DNA of 64,000 bases from Bacteroidales bacterium (GTDB lineage Bacteria > Bacteroidota > Bacteroidia > Bacteroidales > JAQXIO01), in contig JAQXIO010000034.1 of assembly GCA_029007825.1 (NCBI GenBank), positions 1 to 64,000 of the forward strand, read 5' to 3'. Positions 1 to 9,309 of the stretch are shown here, in pieces. The first letter of the stretch is position 1. The number at the start of each line of letters is the position of its first letter. The notes under the pieces were generated by a model. The model ran no database searches. It saw nothing but the letters and a program-made list of their open reading frames with translations, and was not told the DNA's origin. The position numbers and the translations under genes were made by a program.

Positions 1-366
1 GACAAAAACCAGATAAAAAACCTCGAAATCGATCACTCAACCCCCACCGACTCACGAAACTTCAACTCCCAAACCACAAACACTTATAGACATTAGAGGA
101 GGGGAGGATACGATAATGCTGCATAATGGGTACTATAAAAATTGGATAATGAGGAAGAATTTTAGACATTAGATTCTTTGATTCTATGTTTTTACCTTTT
201 GATACTGTTCTAAGGATTTAGAACGATTACTTAATTAAATTATATGATATTATAAGTTCGATATCTGTTTTGAAATATTGAACTTGTTCTTTTTATATTT
301 TCAAATTGATGCATCCTTTAGTAGAATAGCTATTTCTTTTATGGTAGATTGGTGAATGCCTTTCTT

Positions 367-390
367 TTTAGTATTTTTGTAAATACTAAA
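367..390. promoter_or_regulatory. inverted repeat upstream of the metA promoter
   Basis: TTTAGTATTT and AAATACTAAA form a perfect 10-bp inverted repeat around a TTGT loop. It sits about 18 bases before the proposed -33 element of metA. It could be an operator or a weak hairpin; it lacks the G/C core and T-run of a good terminator. Confidence 0.4.
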
Positions 391-407
391 TAATGATTTA
401 TTCAAAA

Positions 408-439
408 TTAGATAGGTGTAGTATCTATTCTTAGTTTTG
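408..439 (+). promoter_or_regulatory. metA promoter (Bacteroidota type)
   Basis: TAGTTTTG at 432-439 matches the TAnnTTTG -7 consensus exactly. TTAG at 408-411 is a one-mismatch -33 element, 20 bases upstream. Transcription would start near 446, leaving a leader of about 23 bases before the ATG. A 6-bp inverted repeat (TAGATA 409-414, TATCTA 422-427) lies inside the spacer and could be an operator. Confidence 0.5.
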
Positions 440-468
440 CTTTGGTTGAATAATTAATAAATGCTCCT

Positions 469-1404
469 ATGCCTCTTAATTTACCTGAAAATCTTCCTGC
501 AATAGAGCTGTTAAAAAAAGAAAATATCTTTGTTATAGATTCTTTGCGGGCTGCACAACAAGATATTAGGCCTTTGAAAGTGGTGATTTTGAATTTGATG
601 CCTATAAAAATTACTACGGAAACAGATCTTGTCAGGGTTTTGACGAATTCACCTTTACAGGTTGAACTGGATTTTTTAAAATTATCTACACATACCCCTA
701 AAAATACTCCGATTGAGCATTTGAAAGCTTTTTATAAAGATTTCGATGAAATCAGTAAAAATAACTATGATGGCATGATTATTACGGGTGCTCCGGTAGA
801 GCTTCTTGATTTTGAAGAAGTGAATTACTGGGATGAGATAAAACGAATCTTTGATTGGGCTCATGATCACGTGACATCGACACTGTATATTTGTTGGGCA
901 GCTCAGGCTGGATTGTATTATTTTCATGGCATTCCTAAATACTCTTTGCCTATCAAGCAATTCGGAGTTTTTTTGCATTCTGTAAGAGAGCAAGGCTTAC
1001 CTCTGTTTAGAGGATTTGATGATGAATTTTATGTTCCTCATAGTCGTAATACGGAAATAAAAAGAGAAGATATTCTTTCACATCCTGATTTGACTTTACT
1101 TTCGGAATCTGAAGATGCCGGTGTTTATATTGTTATGGCAAGAGGTGGACGTGATATTTTTATTACAGGACATTCTGAATATTCCCCATACACGCTCCAT
1201 AATGAGTATATGAGAGATGTAAAAAAAGGCTTGAAGGTTGAAATTCCTCAGAATTATTATAAAGATGATGATCCTGGTAAGGAACCTATAGTTCGTTGGA
1301 GGGCACATGCAAATCTCCTTTTCTCAAATTGGCTGAACTATTATGTTTATCAGCAAACGCCTTATAATCCTGATGAAATTGAAAGTCTGGAAAATCTTAT
1401 ATGA
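469..1404 (+). CDS. metAA: homoserine O-acetyltransferase (MetA/HTS family)
   Basis: Cytoplasmic enzyme that acylates L-homoserine in the first committed step of methionine synthesis. The 311-residue length is normal for the MetA glutamine-amidotransferase-like fold. The catalytic set is in place: Cys142 (YICWAAQ), His235 and Glu237 (GHSEY). Residue 111 is Glu in GAPVE. In characterised members Glu at this position gives acetyl-CoA specificity and Gly gives succinyl-CoA, so acetyl-CoA is predicted despite the metA family name. The ATG follows a good promoter by a short leader. The stop overlaps the start of the U32 gene by four bases (ATGA), indicating translational coupling. Confidence 0.95.
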   Translation: MPLNLPENLPAIELLKKENIFVIDSLRAAQQDIRPLKVVILNLMPIKITTETDLVRVLTNSPLQVELDFLKLSTHTPKNTPIEHLKAFYKDFDEISKNNYDGMIITGAPVELLDFEEVNYWDEIKRIFDWAHDHVTSTLYICWAAQAGLYYFHGIPKYSLPIKQFGVFLHSVREQGLPLFRGFDDEFYVPHSRNTEIKREDILSHPDLTLLSESEDAGVYIVMARGGRDIFITGHSEYSPYTLHNEYMRDVKKGLKVEIPQNYYKDDDPGKEPIVRWRAHANLLFSNWLNYYVYQQTPYNPDEIESLENLI

Positions 1405-3236
1405 ACCAATCAGGCAAAATCCGAAATATAGAGTTATTAGCACCAGCTAAAAATCTTGAAATCGGGAAAGAAGCAATTATACATGGGGCGGATGCAGTAT
1501 ATATAGGAGCACCCCAATTCAGTGCGAGGGCTGCTGCTGCGGTTTCGGTAGAGGATATATCAGAATTGATTTCGTTCGCCCATCGTTTTAGAGCGAAGGT
1601 GTATGTTGCATTGAATACCGTTTTGTCAGACGATGAACTTGGTGATGCTGAAAAATTGGTTCATATTTTATATCGTTTAGGTGCAGATGCGTTGATAATT
1701 CAGGATTTTGCTTTTTTTGATCTGGATTTACCACCCATACCGCTACATGCCAGTACGCAGATGGATAATCGTACGATAGAAAAGGTGCAATTATTGGAGA
1801 ATCTGGGATGTGAGCAAATCGTTTTAGCCCGGGAGCTGTCATTAACAGAGATTCGTAGCATTGCAGAAGTTTCTACATCTTCATTGGAAGTGTTTGTACA
1901 CGGTGCTTTATGTGTTTCCTATAGCGGGCAATGTTACATAAGTCAGTCGTATTGTAAAAGAAGTGCAAACCGGGGTGTTTGTGCCCAATTTTGTCGGTTA
2001 CCCTATTCACTTGTTGATGCCAATGGAAAATTATTGTTGAAAGATAAACATCTGCTTTCCCTTAAAGATTTAAATCGTTCGTCTGATTTAGAAGCTTTAT
2101 TGGATGCCGGAGTCTCTTCTTTTAAAATAGAGGGACGGCTGAAAGATTTATCTTACGTAAAGAATGTTACGGCTTATTATAGGAGAGCTTTGGATCTAAT
2201 CTTTGAAAGAAGATCAAGTGAATTTAGAAGAAGTTCTGATGGAATAAGTGAATTGTTTTTTGATCCGAATTTGCGGAAGAGTTTTAACAGAGGATTTATC
2301 CATTATTTTTTGAATAATAAGGAAGAAAATATAATCTCGAAAGATACTCCGAAATCGAAGGGTGAAAAAGTCGGAGTTGTAGATAAAGTGACTCCTAATT
2401 ATTTTACCCTTAAAACGTCTCATAATTTTAATAACGGTGATGGTTTTTGTTATTTAAACGGAAGAGGAAATTTTGAGGGGTTTAGATTAAATAAAATAGA
2501 AAATTTTCGTTTTTATCCACTGGGAAAAACAAATCTTCGTCCGGGTATTGCTTTATATCGTAACTATGATAAATTTTTTGAAGACTTACTTTTGAAAAAT
2601 AGTGCTGAACGTTATATATTCGTAATAATGCAATTACGGAAGTATAAGCATGGGGTTGTTCTTGATGTCATGGATGAGAAAGGTAATGCAGTTTCACTTG
2701 CACGCGAAATAACTAAAGAAAAGGCGAAAACGGATCAGGAGGAACTTCAGTTTCGAGTATTATCTAAATTAGGAAATACCATTTTTAAAGTAAAGGAGAT
2801 AAATATAATTGATTGCCGGGATATATTCTTACCCTCTTCTTTTCTATCGGATATACGTCGTGATGCATTATTACTTTTTGAACGCTCGTTAACAATACGA
2901 AGACCTCTGTCTCTTCGGAATAGATCCTATAATAAAATCTTGATTAAAGATAAAGAACTTGATTATAAAGCTAATATTATGAATTCATATGCATCCCGCT
3001 TTTATCAGAAGCATGGGGTGCGGACAATTGAGCCTGCCTTTGAATTGAAGGAAAAGAGTCGGGTTCCACTTATGTTTACAAAATATTGTGTGCTTTATGA
3101 GTTAGGGAAATGTAAAAAAACGAATCCGAAAGAAAAACATCTTTCCGAACCGCTTTATTTGTTGCATAAATATGGTAAACTTCGCATTGAAACGGATTGC
3201 CGCCTTTGTGAAATGCGCTTGTACAGGGAGGATTAG
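1401..3236 (+). CDS. peptidase U32 family protein (RlhA/YhbU-like)
   Basis: A long U32-family protein of 611 residues. The family signature (EVFVHGALC then SGQC) is present around residues 160-175 and is followed by a Cys-rich stretch ([16 protein letters not shown]). Such cysteines bind a 4Fe-4S cluster in characterised U32 members. Several of these act in RNA or ubiquinone hydroxylation rather than proteolysis; E. coli RlhA (YdcP), of similar length, modifies 23S rRNA. A role in RNA hydroxylation is therefore more likely than collagenase activity, but the exact substrate is inference. The C-terminus carries a further CRLC motif. It is coupled to metA by a four-base overlap, and its stop overlaps the stop of the convergent GldB-like gene. 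Confidence 0.85.
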   Translation: MNQSGKIRNIELLAPAKNLEIGKEAIIHGADAVYIGAPQFSARAAAAVSVEDISELISFAHRFRAKVYVALNTVLSDDELGDAEKLVHILYRLGADALIIQDFAFFDLDLPPIPLHASTQMDNRTIEKVQLLENLGCEQIVLARELSLTEIRSIAEVSTSSLEVFVHGALCVSYSGQCYISQSYCKRSANRGVCAQFCRLPYSLVDANGKLLLKDKHLLSLKDLNRSSDLEALLDAGVSSFKIEGRLKDLSYVKNVTAYYRRALDLIFERRSSEFRRSSDGISELFFDPNLRKSFNRGFIHYFLNNKEENIISKDTPKSKGEKVGVVDKVTPNYFTLKTSHNFNNGDGFCYLNGRGNFEGFRLNKIENFRFYPLGKTNLRPGIALYRNYDKFFEDLLLKNSAERYIFVIMQLRKYKHGVVLDVMDEKGNAVSLAREITKEKAKTDQEELQFRVLSKLGNTIFKVKEINIIDCRDIFLPSSFLSDIRRDALLLFERSLTIRRPLSLRNRSYNKILIKDKELDYKANIMNSYASRFYQKHGVRTIEPAFELKEKSRVPLMFTKYCVLYELGKCKKTNPKEKHLSEPLYLLHKYGKLRIETDCRLCEMRLYRED

Positions 3237-4240
3237 GGCCGATAAGATGCCTCTTTCAATATTTTTGCATAATCGTTATCTTCCAATAAGCTCTGAATGG
3301 ATATATTGGGGTGATGTTCCATATAGCTGTTTATGATTTGCCAGCCTAACCAGACTCCTACCATAGGCGGTGTGTTTTCCCCTAATGGGACGGTGTAAGG
3401 AGCCGGCTCTGTAAATTTTGCGATTAAAAGACGGTCATTCGAATATAAATATTTTTTGCCTACAATCTGTTTCCATATTTTTTTTTCATTTTGAGAACAC
3501 CAATTCCATTGATCTGCTGTATAATTCATAATGAAAAGCTTATCCTTTTGAGGAAATGTTTTCGATAAGATATATTTAATCTTTCCCCAGTATAAGATTT
3601 TATTGAGAAGAACTTCCTCATTACTGTTATATGGAAATTCAGAAAGCAGAAAACCTGTTGTCAGATCGATTGCCGCTTGTTCGTCAGTCATTGTTTTGCG
3701 CTGGTAATCGTAAAAAATATCTTGATAAAGAGGATATTTTTCGCCTAAATATTTGTCTATGGAAAGAGAGAGAATATTTTCTCCGGCTATAACATTCTGG
3801 TTAAGACCTGAAATATGGAAATAAATTTGAGGTAGTTTGGTTTCCGGTAGGTTTGCAGATAAAAAGCTGAAAGCAGAGGAAAGTTCCCTTTCGATTTCTA
3901 GCGTGCTGGAGAATTGTATAAGGGCATCTTTATAAAGATAAAAAAGAGTTGGATCGGAGAAAAAAGCAACCAGCTCTTTCCCCGCCTCTTGGTAAGTATC
4001 CTTTTTTTCGATCGGAATAACATGATTAATATACAATTCGGAGAAATCAGGGTAAAGCATAAATAATGAAGTGTCACGATCTCTTATTGATGGATCCTTT
4101 GTCAGATAATCCATTAAAGCCTTATCGAAACGTTTTATTAATACCGTTTTTCCTTCATATACGTAATTAATTGCAGAGCCTTCGCGTTTACAGGCTATGG
4201 CAAGAAAAAGAAATGTAAGGAGCAATAGTTTATTTTTCAT
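3233..4240 (-). CDS. gldB: GldB-like lipoprotein
   Basis: Predicted lipoprotein of 335 residues: an N-terminal hydrophobic stretch ends in the lipobox AIAC, with Cys17 the likely lipidated residue. The body resembles gliding-motility lipoprotein GldB, with conserved-looking segments such as SIDKYLGEKYP near the middle and PPMVGVWLGWQI near the C-terminus. GldB homologues are widespread in non-gliding Bacteroidota, where their role is uncertain. The presence of T9SS cargo elsewhere in the window fits a lineage retaining Gld-related functions. Convergent with the U32 gene, with which it shares four bases. No exact -7 box was found upstream. Confidence 0.75.
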   Translation of the reverse strand: MKNKLLLLTFLFLAIACKREGSAINYVYEGKTVLIKRFDKALMDYLTKDPSIRDRDTSLFMLYPDFSELYINHVIPIEKKDTYQEAGKELVAFFSDPTLFYLYKDALIQFSSTLEIERELSSAFSFLSANLPETKLPQIYFHISGLNQNVIAGENILSLSIDKYLGEKYPLYQDIFYDYQRKTMTDEQAAIDLTTGFLLSEFPYNSNEEVLLNKILYWGKIKYILSKTFPQKDKLFIMNYTADQWNWCSQNEKKIWKQIVGKKYLYSNDRLLIAKFTEPAPYTVPLGENTPPMVGVWLGWQIINSYMEHHPNISIQSLLEDNDYAKILKEASYRP

Positions 4241-4328
4241 ATTCGTTTAAATGAATTACATTGTAAATTAAACGTCTGAAAAGCCTCTTTAGTATCAAAT
4301 TTTTGTATGATCTGTTTTTCTCATACTT

Positions 4329-4360
4329 CTTGTTGGAATAATAACAATGTTATACATTTG
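4329..4360 (+). promoter_or_regulatory. promoter of the DUF362 ferredoxin-type gene
   Basis: TACATTTG at 4353-4360 is an exact TAnnTTTG box. CTTG at 4329-4332 is a one-mismatch -33 element with a 20-base spacer. The predicted start near 4367 leaves a leader of about 14 bases. Confidence 0.5.
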
Positions 4361-4380
4361 CACGCAAAAATATCCCTACC

Positions 4381-5412
4381 ATGATTGATCAAACAAAATT
4401 TATTTATCAAAGGCCCTCGAATGTTTATTTTACAAAAGAAATTACATCCGACGCAGTGTTGAAATTATATGACCGCATTAAATTACAGAATCCTGGTAAG
4501 ATTGCTATTAAACTTCATTTTGGGGAAAAAGGCAATAAGAATTTTGCTGCTCCGGAATTGTCGAAAGCCTTGGCTTTGAGAACTGATGCAACTTTGGTTG
4601 ATTCAAATGTTTTATACGTAGGTCCCCGTAGATATACAGACTCGCACATCGCATTGGCGAAAGAACATGGATTTGATTTTGCCCCTATATGTATTTTGGA
4701 TGGAGACGAGGAAATTGAGATTCCTGTTCAAGGAACGAAATATTATGATAAAATACGGGTCGGGTCACATTTTAAAGATTTTGATAGTTATATTGTTTTT
4801 TCGCATTGTACGGGGCATGTTATGGCCGGATTTGGTGCAGCTGTAAAAAATGTGGCTATGGGTATGGCTGCCGTTGGTGGGAAAATGCAGCAACACTCGT
4901 CTTCTATTCCTCTTATTGATGGCGACAAATGTATATCATGCGGAGAATGTATTGACGGATGTGCGCAAAATGCAATTTCCATAGATCCCGTTGTTATTGA
5001 TCCGGATAAATGCGTTGGTTGTGGCAAATGTATAGGTATTTGTCCTCAGCAAGTATATGATGTCAATTGGGGCTCAACACAAAGCTCCCTTTTTGTTGAG
5101 CGAATGGTTGAATATGCAAAAGGGATGTTGGATGATAAACCGATGGTATTTATTACAGTATTAGCGAATATTTCTCCTGATTGTGATTGTGACGGACACG
5201 CTCGGGAACCATTTGTCGATGATATTGGTATAATCGCTTCGACCGATATTGTCGCTATTGATAAAGCTGCGTTTGATCTTGTTGCTCGGAAAACAAAAAA
5301 AGAAAACGTATTTACAGAGTTACACCGTAATACAGACGGGAGACCTCAATATCTTTACGGAAATCAGATTGGGCTTGGAAATATGGACTATAAATTGATA
5401 GAGTTGGATTAG
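4381..5412 (+). CDS. DUF362 protein with two 4Fe-4S ferredoxin motifs
   Basis: Cytoplasmic 343-residue protein; no signal peptide is visible. The DUF362 core occupies most of the chain. Between about residues 180 and 225 it carries two consecutive ferredoxin motifs, CISCGECIDGC and CVGCGKCIGIC, each consistent with one 4Fe-4S cluster. Members of this family are annotated as iron-sulfur proteins of unknown reaction, so a redox role is inferred from the clusters only. The C-terminal stretch with ASTDIVAIDKAAFDL is typical of DUF362. A second, very different DUF362 protein is encoded at 18002-20842. Monocistronic, with its own promoter. Confidence 0.85.
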   Translation: MIDQTKFIYQRPSNVYFTKEITSDAVLKLYDRIKLQNPGKIAIKLHFGEKGNKNFAAPELSKALALRTDATLVDSNVLYVGPRRYTDSHIALAKEHGFDFAPICILDGDEEIEIPVQGTKYYDKIRVGSHFKDFDSYIVFSHCTGHVMAGFGAAVKNVAMGMAAVGGKMQQHSSSIPLIDGDKCISCGECIDGCAQNAISIDPVVIDPDKCVGCGKCIGICPQQVYDVNWGSTQSSLFVERMVEYAKGMLDDKPMVFITVLANISPDCDCDGHAREPFVDDIGIIASTDIVAIDKAAFDLVARKTKKENVFTELHRNTDGRPQYLYGNQIGLGNMDYKLIELD

Positions 5413-5741
5413 CTTTATCGATAAAACTTATTGATTTGAAAAAATGAAATCTTTATTTTAGAAACTCTTCTGTGTTGACTAAAAAGGGATCTGTAAATAA
5501 TATGTTGATGATATTCTAAATTAATGAGAGAAATTTTATCTTTAGACTATAGATGAAATTTTTGTTTATCTATTGAGTAAATGCTTAGTTTGCAGACAGT
5601 ATGAAAATTGAAAAGTTAAAAGAATAGATGGATGGAATAATATACGTAAATAATCGTTTTTATATTGATGATTGTACGCTTTCGCAATATTCTTTTAATA
5701 TTAACACTTAATGTGATGTGTTGGATTTTTTTTCAGGAATG

Positions 5742-5774
5742 CTTGGAGTATTAAAAATAAATCTTTTACTTTTG
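5742..5774 (+). promoter_or_regulatory. candidate promoter of the SusCD operon
   Basis: TACTTTTG at 5767-5774 is an exact TAnnTTTG box. CTTG at 5742-5745 could be the -33 element with a 21-base spacer. It implies a 5' leader of about 260 bases containing the inverted repeats at 5948-5979. A weaker box (TAGCTTTA, 5936-5943) lies closer but lacks a properly spaced -33 element. Confidence 0.4.
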
Positions 5775-5947
5775 CGCTAAGGAGATATTAAATTTTTAAT
5801 TCATAAAAACACAAAAAATAGTCAGTTTTATTAATGTATTAGAGTATATTTATGTGAGTAAAGGGCAAAACGAAATTTAATTTTATTGATATTGAGGCAA
5901 ATAGTATGGTGTTCTTTCTTTGGCTTTTTAATAGGTAGCTTTAGTGA

Positions 5948-5979
5948 GACAATATTATTGTCTAATAACGGTTATTAGA
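5948..5979. promoter_or_regulatory. paired inverted repeats before the SusC gene
   Basis: Two perfect inverted repeats sit side by side. GACAAT/ATTGTC (5948-5953, 5957-5962) has a 3-base centre. TCTAATAAC/GTTATTAGA (5961-5969, 5971-5979) is a 9-bp repeat around one base. The second has the form of a dimeric repressor or activator site. In RNA, either could fold into a leader hairpin. Confidence 0.5.
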
Positions 5980-6040
5980 GAGATATGGATTTTATTTATC
6001 AACTTAATAGAAACAGTGTTCTAAATTAAATTAATCAAAC

Positions 6041-9000
6041 ATGAAAAACAGATTTTCAAGTTTAGCTAGATGGTCACTGTTATTAGTCGCGCTTGTTTGT
6101 GGGACATCCCTTTATGCGCAGCGAACTATAACAGGGACGGTTTATGATGCCGAAATGGCCGGAGAACCAATGGTTGGTGCTACGGTTCAAGTAAAGGGTA
6201 CTCAAACAGGTACCATTACTGACATTGACGGAAAGTTTAGCATTAATGCTAAAAATAGCGATGTCTTAATCTTCTCATTTGTAGGTTACGACTCTAAAGA
6301 GGTTACAGTTGGCAATCAAAACAATTTGAAAGTAGAGTTGGGTATGGGATCCCAACAACTTGATGAAGTCGTTGCGATTGGTTACGGTACGGTGAAAAAG
6401 AGCGACTTGACGGGTGCTGTAGCAGTTGTTAGTAGCAAAGACTTGACTAAAAACCCCTCTACGAGTGTAGGTCAAGCCTTGCAGGGAAAAGCTCCTGGTG
6501 TATTGGTAACGCAATCTGGTACCCCCGGTAGAGATGCTAATATCCGTGTGCGCGGTGTAGGTTCTATCAGCAAGGAACCGAATCCGATTTATGTAGTGGA
6601 TGGGGTGATTACAAGCGGTATCAGCCATATTGCCCCGACGGATATCGAAACGATGCAGGTTTTGAAAGATGCCTCTTCGGCAGCTATTTATGGTGCAAAC
6701 GGTGCGAATGGTGTTGTGATTATTACGACAAAACGTGGTAAATCAGGAAAAACGCAAGTAAACTTTAATGCGTTTGCCAGCGTAACGATGAAACCTAAGA
6801 TGTATGATGTAATGGATGCTTCTGAATATTCCAATTTTTATCAATCGATAAAATATAATGAAGCGAATGGTTACAATGGTTTAAACCGTTATCAGACAAA
6901 CGGAACGACGGCAAATGCTGCTTATTCTTTGTCTCCAGAATTCAGAAAAGCCTATTACGGAAATGGTTGGGAAAAAGGAACCGATTGGCAGAATGAAGTA
7001 TTCCGCACGGGATTTGCTCAGAATTACAACGTATCTATTTCTGGCGGTGGTGAAAATTCGAATTATAGCATCTCTCTTGGTTATATGAAAGAGAAAGGTA
7101 CGGTTATTAAGAGTGGAGCCGACCGTTTTAATGTGCGGGCCAATTCGGATTTTAAAATTGGTAAATGGGTGAAAGTCGGTGAAAATATCGCTTTAAGCCG
7201 TAGAAGTACTGAAAGCCCTGTTAATAGTGCCCAGGGTTCGATTTATGGTTTGCAGCAGTCACCGTTGATGAAAATCTATAATTCTAATTTCTTAGGAGGA
7301 TTTGAAGATTATCAACAAACTTATTATATGCAGGATAATCCGGATGGAAGTGTATCCGCAATTCCAACAAGAGGAACGAACTATTCAGGTCCTACATGGA
7401 CAAATACATTAGGTAATGATAAACCTAATATTTTGGTCGGTCCGTATACTGCTAGTAATAGAAAGTTTTACAATAATGCATTGATTAGTGCTTATTTGGA
7501 AGTGAATTTTACGGATTGGTTGCAATACAAATTTACGCCTTCGGTTGATATGAACTTTAACCGTGAAAAATTGTGGCAAGGAAATTATGAGGCTAACCGT
7601 AATCCAGGTAATGCATCTCTTTATGAATTATATGCAGAAAATATAACGGTCGGCGTTGAAAACCAGTTGACATTTAAGAAAACATTTGCAGATAAACATA
7701 ATTTGCAGGTAATTGCTGTTCATCAGATGCGGAAGTCGGATGATAACAACATATCGGCAAAAGCAACTGGGTTTATGTTTGAACAGTTGAATACAATGGC
7801 GAATTACACCAAAACAAACGATCCGGATTTAAGAGGTTACTATACTCCTTATCGTATGGTTTCGTATTTGGGACGTGCTATGTATGATTATGCAGGAAAA
7901 TATTTGTTGACCGCATCTATACGTGCTGATGGTGTTTCTGTGTTTGCTCCGGGTCATCGTTGGGGATATTTTCCTTCGGCATCTGTTGCGTGGAAATTGA
8001 ATGAAGATTTCATGCAGAATGTAGATGTTGTAGATATGTTGAAACTTCGTTTTGGTTGGGGACAGACCGGAAACTCGAATATCGGTGGTGGATTCCAGTA
8101 CTATAACCAGATCAGTTCGGCTACAGAGTTTTCTCCTGTTTTTGGGGAAGATCAACAGGTAGCTCAGGCTCAGTATGTATTTACGAATTTCGGATCTCCT
8201 GATATCAAATGGGAAGCAGCCGATATGTATAACATCGGTGTTGACTTGAATATGTGGAGAAACCGCTTTCAGTTCAGTGCTGAATATTATATTAAGAATC
8301 AGAATAACCTGTTGGTACAGGTGCCTATCTCTTCTATATTCGGTCGTAACGGAGACGGTTGTGAACCTTGGATGAACTTAGGTAAACTTCGTAACAGAGG
8401 TTTCGAATTTAATGGAAGTTGGAGAGATCAGGTTAACGACTTTTCTTATGGTGTTAGTGCAAACTTAACAACAATAAAGAACGAAGTAACATCGTTGCCC
8501 ACTCAGGAAATTATAAAAGCTAGTAACCGTACATCTGTAGGACATTCTATCGGTTCTTTCTATGGATATGTTGCAGAAGGTATTATCCAGGCTACAGATG
8601 AATTCTATAATCGTGGTGTAGACGGAGAATTGGATTTATCTTCTTATAAATTTGCAAAACATTCGGGTGTCACTCCTCAGCCGGGAGATTTGAAGTTTAG
8701 CGATTTGAACGGTGATGGTGTTGTTGATGCATTAGACCAGACTGAAATCGGTAAGACAGTTCCTGATTTTACCTATACGTTCAATTTGGAATTTGGTTAC
8801 AAAGGATTTGATTTGAGTATGTTCTTTTATGGTGTTCAGAATTTTGATATCTTGAACGCACAACGGGCTTCTATGGAAAGTATGAACTCTCAGGATATGG
8901 ATCATAATAAGTTCAATACTTTTGCCAATAATTACTGGCGTCCGGATCGTCCGTCAACCGAATACGTACGTGCCGACCTGGGAAATGAAAATCAGAATGA

Positions 9001-9289
9001 TCGTGTATCTTCATGGTGGGTTGAAAATGGATCTTTCCTTCGTCTGAAAGACTTGCAGTTAGGATATACTTTACCTGCGAAAGCAAATAAGGCGTTAGGA
9101 ATCTCTAATGCACGTATCTATTTAAGTGCTCAGAACTTGTTTATGATAACTAAGTATAAAGGCCGTGATCCTGAAGCAGCAATGACTCCGACGGAAGATG
9201 CGAATGCAAGTCCGTTATCTTCAGGTATAGACAACGGTGTTTACCCGATCCCAAGAGCATTCTCTATTGGTTTACAGGTAGGTTTTTAA
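6041..9289 (+). CDS. SusC/RagA-family TonB-dependent receptor
   Basis: Outer-membrane importer of 1082 residues, the usual SusC length. A signal peptide ends at about residue 26 (LYAQ). A carboxypeptidase-regulatory-like domain follows (ITGTVYD...GATVQVKG...ISF-type segment, about 28-95). Next come the SusC hallmark DEVVAIGYGT, the plug (ALQGKAPGV, YVVDGV, AAIYGANGANGVVIITTK) and a long beta-barrel ending in aromatic-rich strands (FSIGLQVGF). It would work with the SusD-like lipoprotein just downstream to take up an oligosaccharide or peptide, powered by TonB. The substrate is unknown; the neighbouring CBM9-like and rhamnosidase genes suggest a glycan. Confidence 0.95.
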   Translation: MKNRFSSLARWSLLLVALVCGTSLYAQRTITGTVYDAEMAGEPMVGATVQVKGTQTGTITDIDGKFSINAKNSDVLIFSFVGYDSKEVTVGNQNNLKVELGMGSQQLDEVVAIGYGTVKKSDLTGAVAVVSSKDLTKNPSTSVGQALQGKAPGVLVTQSGTPGRDANIRVRGVGSISKEPNPIYVVDGVITSGISHIAPTDIETMQVLKDASSAAIYGANGANGVVIITTKRGKSGKTQVNFNAFASVTMKPKMYDVMDASEYSNFYQSIKYNEANGYNGLNRYQTNGTTANAAYSLSPEFRKAYYGNGWEKGTDWQNEVFRTGFAQNYNVSISGGGENSNYSISLGYMKEKGTVIKSGADRFNVRANSDFKIGKWVKVGENIALSRRSTESPVNSAQGSIYGLQQSPLMKIYNSNFLGGFEDYQQTYYMQDNPDGSVSAIPTRGTNYSGPTWTNTLGNDKPNILVGPYTASNRKFYNNALISAYLEVNFTDWLQYKFTPSVDMNFNREKLWQGNYEANRNPGNASLYELYAENITVGVENQLTFKKTFADKHNLQVIAVHQMRKSDDNNISAKATGFMFEQLNTMANYTKTNDPDLRGYYTPYRMVSYLGRAMYDYAGKYLLTASIRADGVSVFAPGHRWGYFPSASVAWKLNEDFMQNVDVVDMLKLRFGWGQTGNSNIGGGFQYYNQISSATEFSPVFGEDQQVAQAQYVFTNFGSPDIKWEAADMYNIGVDLNMWRNRFQFSAEYYIKNQNNLLVQVPISSIFGRNGDGCEPWMNLGKLRNRGFEFNGSWRDQVNDFSYGVSANLTTIKNEVTSLPTQEIIKASNRTSVGHSIGSFYGYVAEGIIQATDEFYNRGVDGELDLSSYKFAKHSGVTPQPGDLKFSDLNGDGVVDALDQTEIGKTVPDFTYTFNLEFGYKGFDLSMFFYGVQNFDILNAQRASMESMNSQDMDHNKFNTFANNYWRPDRPSTEYVRADLGNENQNDRVSSWWVENGSFLRLKDLQLGYTLPAKANKALGISNARIYLSAQNLFMITKYKGRDPEAAMTPTEDANASPLSSGIDNGVYPIPRAFSIGLQVGF

Positions 9290-9309
9290 TCTTTAAAATT
9301 TAACACACA

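Larger units (their letters stand above)
1..468. other. gene-free leader region upstream of metA
   Basis: No convincing gene is seen. The first 100 bases are unusual: about 32 C against 10 G on this strand, with C-rich runs near 41-45 and 68-70. From about 110 onward the sequence is ordinary AT-rich intergenic DNA. The minus strand of bases 30-85 holds a 16-codon open stretch, too short to call. A perfect 10-bp inverted repeat (367-376 with 381-390) and the metA promoter lie in the last 100 bases. No SAM riboswitch motif was recognised. Confidence 0.6.
5413..6040. other. long gene-free leader upstream of the SusC gene
   Basis: About 630 AT-rich bases without a supportable gene. It contains an exact -7 box at 5767-5774 and a pair of adjacent inverted repeats at 5948-5979, 60-90 bases before the SusC start. 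The stretch 5413-5740 shows no clear feature. No sigma/anti-sigma or hybrid two-component regulator lies beside this SusCD pair, so control from a distance or through the leader RNA is likely. Confidence 0.55.

Noticed and set aside
300..468. SAM riboswitch upstream of metA
   Set aside because: The conserved SAM-I core could not be found; only short A/T-rich inverted repeats are present.
5936..5943. TAGCTTTA as the main SusC promoter
   Set aside because: One mismatch in the -7 box and only a 13-base spacing to the nearest TTTG; the box at 5767-5774 is a better match.
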